From positions 62,001 to 126,000 of the forward strand of contig NZ_JBAKHX010000007.1 of the NCBI RefSeq assembly GCF_036906915.1: a DNA stretch of 64,000 nt. The letters run 5' to 3'. Under the pieces are notes generated by a model. The model was not told where the DNA came from and did not search any database. It saw only the letters and a program-made list of their open reading frames with translations. Source of the DNA: Phytohabitans sp036906915 (GTDB lineage: Bacteria > Actinomycetota > Actinomycetes > Mycobacteriales > Micromonosporaceae). The position numbers and the translations under genes were made by a program. Of the stretch, positions 63,963-64,000 are shown one piece after another; position 1 is the stretch's first letter, and each line of letters begins with the position of its first letter.

Positions 63963-64000
63963 CTTTGGTCTCCGGACCGCCGATGCTCATGCCACCCGCG

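Overview
The window is a high-GC (about 70%) actinobacterial chromosome segment with tightly packed genes, many GTG starts and GTGA stop/start overlaps. A BldN-type developmental sigma factor, a Rex-hem operon, FolP2/DivIVA/Tag/DUF3117 genes, Micromonospora-like gene order and family content suggest a filamentous actinomycete, probably Micromonosporaceae; the species cannot be fixed from sequence alone. No rRNA, tRNA, CRISPR array, prophage or complete insertion sequence was seen.

Layout. 1-6 kb: end of a PHP phosphoesterase, a SigE-type ECF sigma factor with a coupled membrane partner, a PH-domain membrane protein with a 52-residue companion, a DUF6758 zinc-ribbon protein, a SpoU rRNA/tRNA methyltransferase and a MaoC hydratase. 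6-10 kb: a 505-bp gene-free regulatory stretch, a thioredoxin, and a sugar catabolic pair (isomerase, Gfo/Idh dehydrogenase) divergent from a LacI repressor with paired operators. 10-12 kb: an Rv2578c-type radical SAM protein split by an intein exactly at the third cysteine of its 4Fe-4S motif and preceded by a LexA/SOS box. 12-20 kb: small membrane proteins, three DUF4190 paralogues, an acyl-CoA dehydrogenase, an SDR, a CoA-ester lyase and a DMT exporter. 20-29 kb: HAD hydrolase, MgtE-N/CBS protein, DUF1003, Mrp, TatB, HtrA-like protease, O-methyltransferase and leucyl aminopeptidase, an arrangement that resembles the mycobacterial sigE-htrA-tatB-mrp region but without sigE-rseA. 29-35 kb: DUF3117, PaaX regulator, enoyl-CoA hydratase, Tag glycosylase, SRPBCC, DivIVA, FolP2 and an orphan NuoA. 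35-38 kb: 2-oxoacid:ferredoxin oxidoreductase (korAB). 38-49 kb: secreted GHL10 glycosidase and phospholipase A2, a large cyclase-like/STAND ATPase regulator, FmdB zinc ribbon, lytic transglycosylase, double GNAT, and a secreted LTD/ExeM-type nuclease. 49-56 kb: the rex-hemA-hemC-cobA/hemD-hemB tetrapyrrole operon. 56-64 kb: two-component system, HAD hydrolase, acyl-CoA synthetase with coupled glutaredoxin-like protein, then bldN with its RsbN-like anti-sigma factor and a HAD-IB phosphatase.

How the parts work together. Several regulator/operator pairs can be read directly: LacI with two 14-bp boxes, PaaX with a 9-bp inverted repeat, Rex with a TTGTGAA-N4-TGCACAA site, a LuxR-type response regulator next to a perfect GTAGGGC-CA-GCCCTAC palindrome, and a LexA box before the radical SAM gene. 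MaoC hydratase, acyl-CoA dehydrogenase and CoA-ester lyase are families that usually occur together in C4/C5-CoA ester (mesaconyl/methylmalyl-CoA) metabolism, here scattered over 14 kb.

The strongest candidates for something not yet described are (i) a short ORF (60580-60735) with a perfect ribosome-binding site, coupled by a 4-nt overlap to bldN and folding into a 12-bp stem that encloses a second hairpin, which looks like a leader-peptide/RNA switch for a developmental sigma factor; and (ii) the SOS-associated intein whose first cysteine substitutes for a cluster ligand and whose homing endonuclease has lost a catalytic acid.
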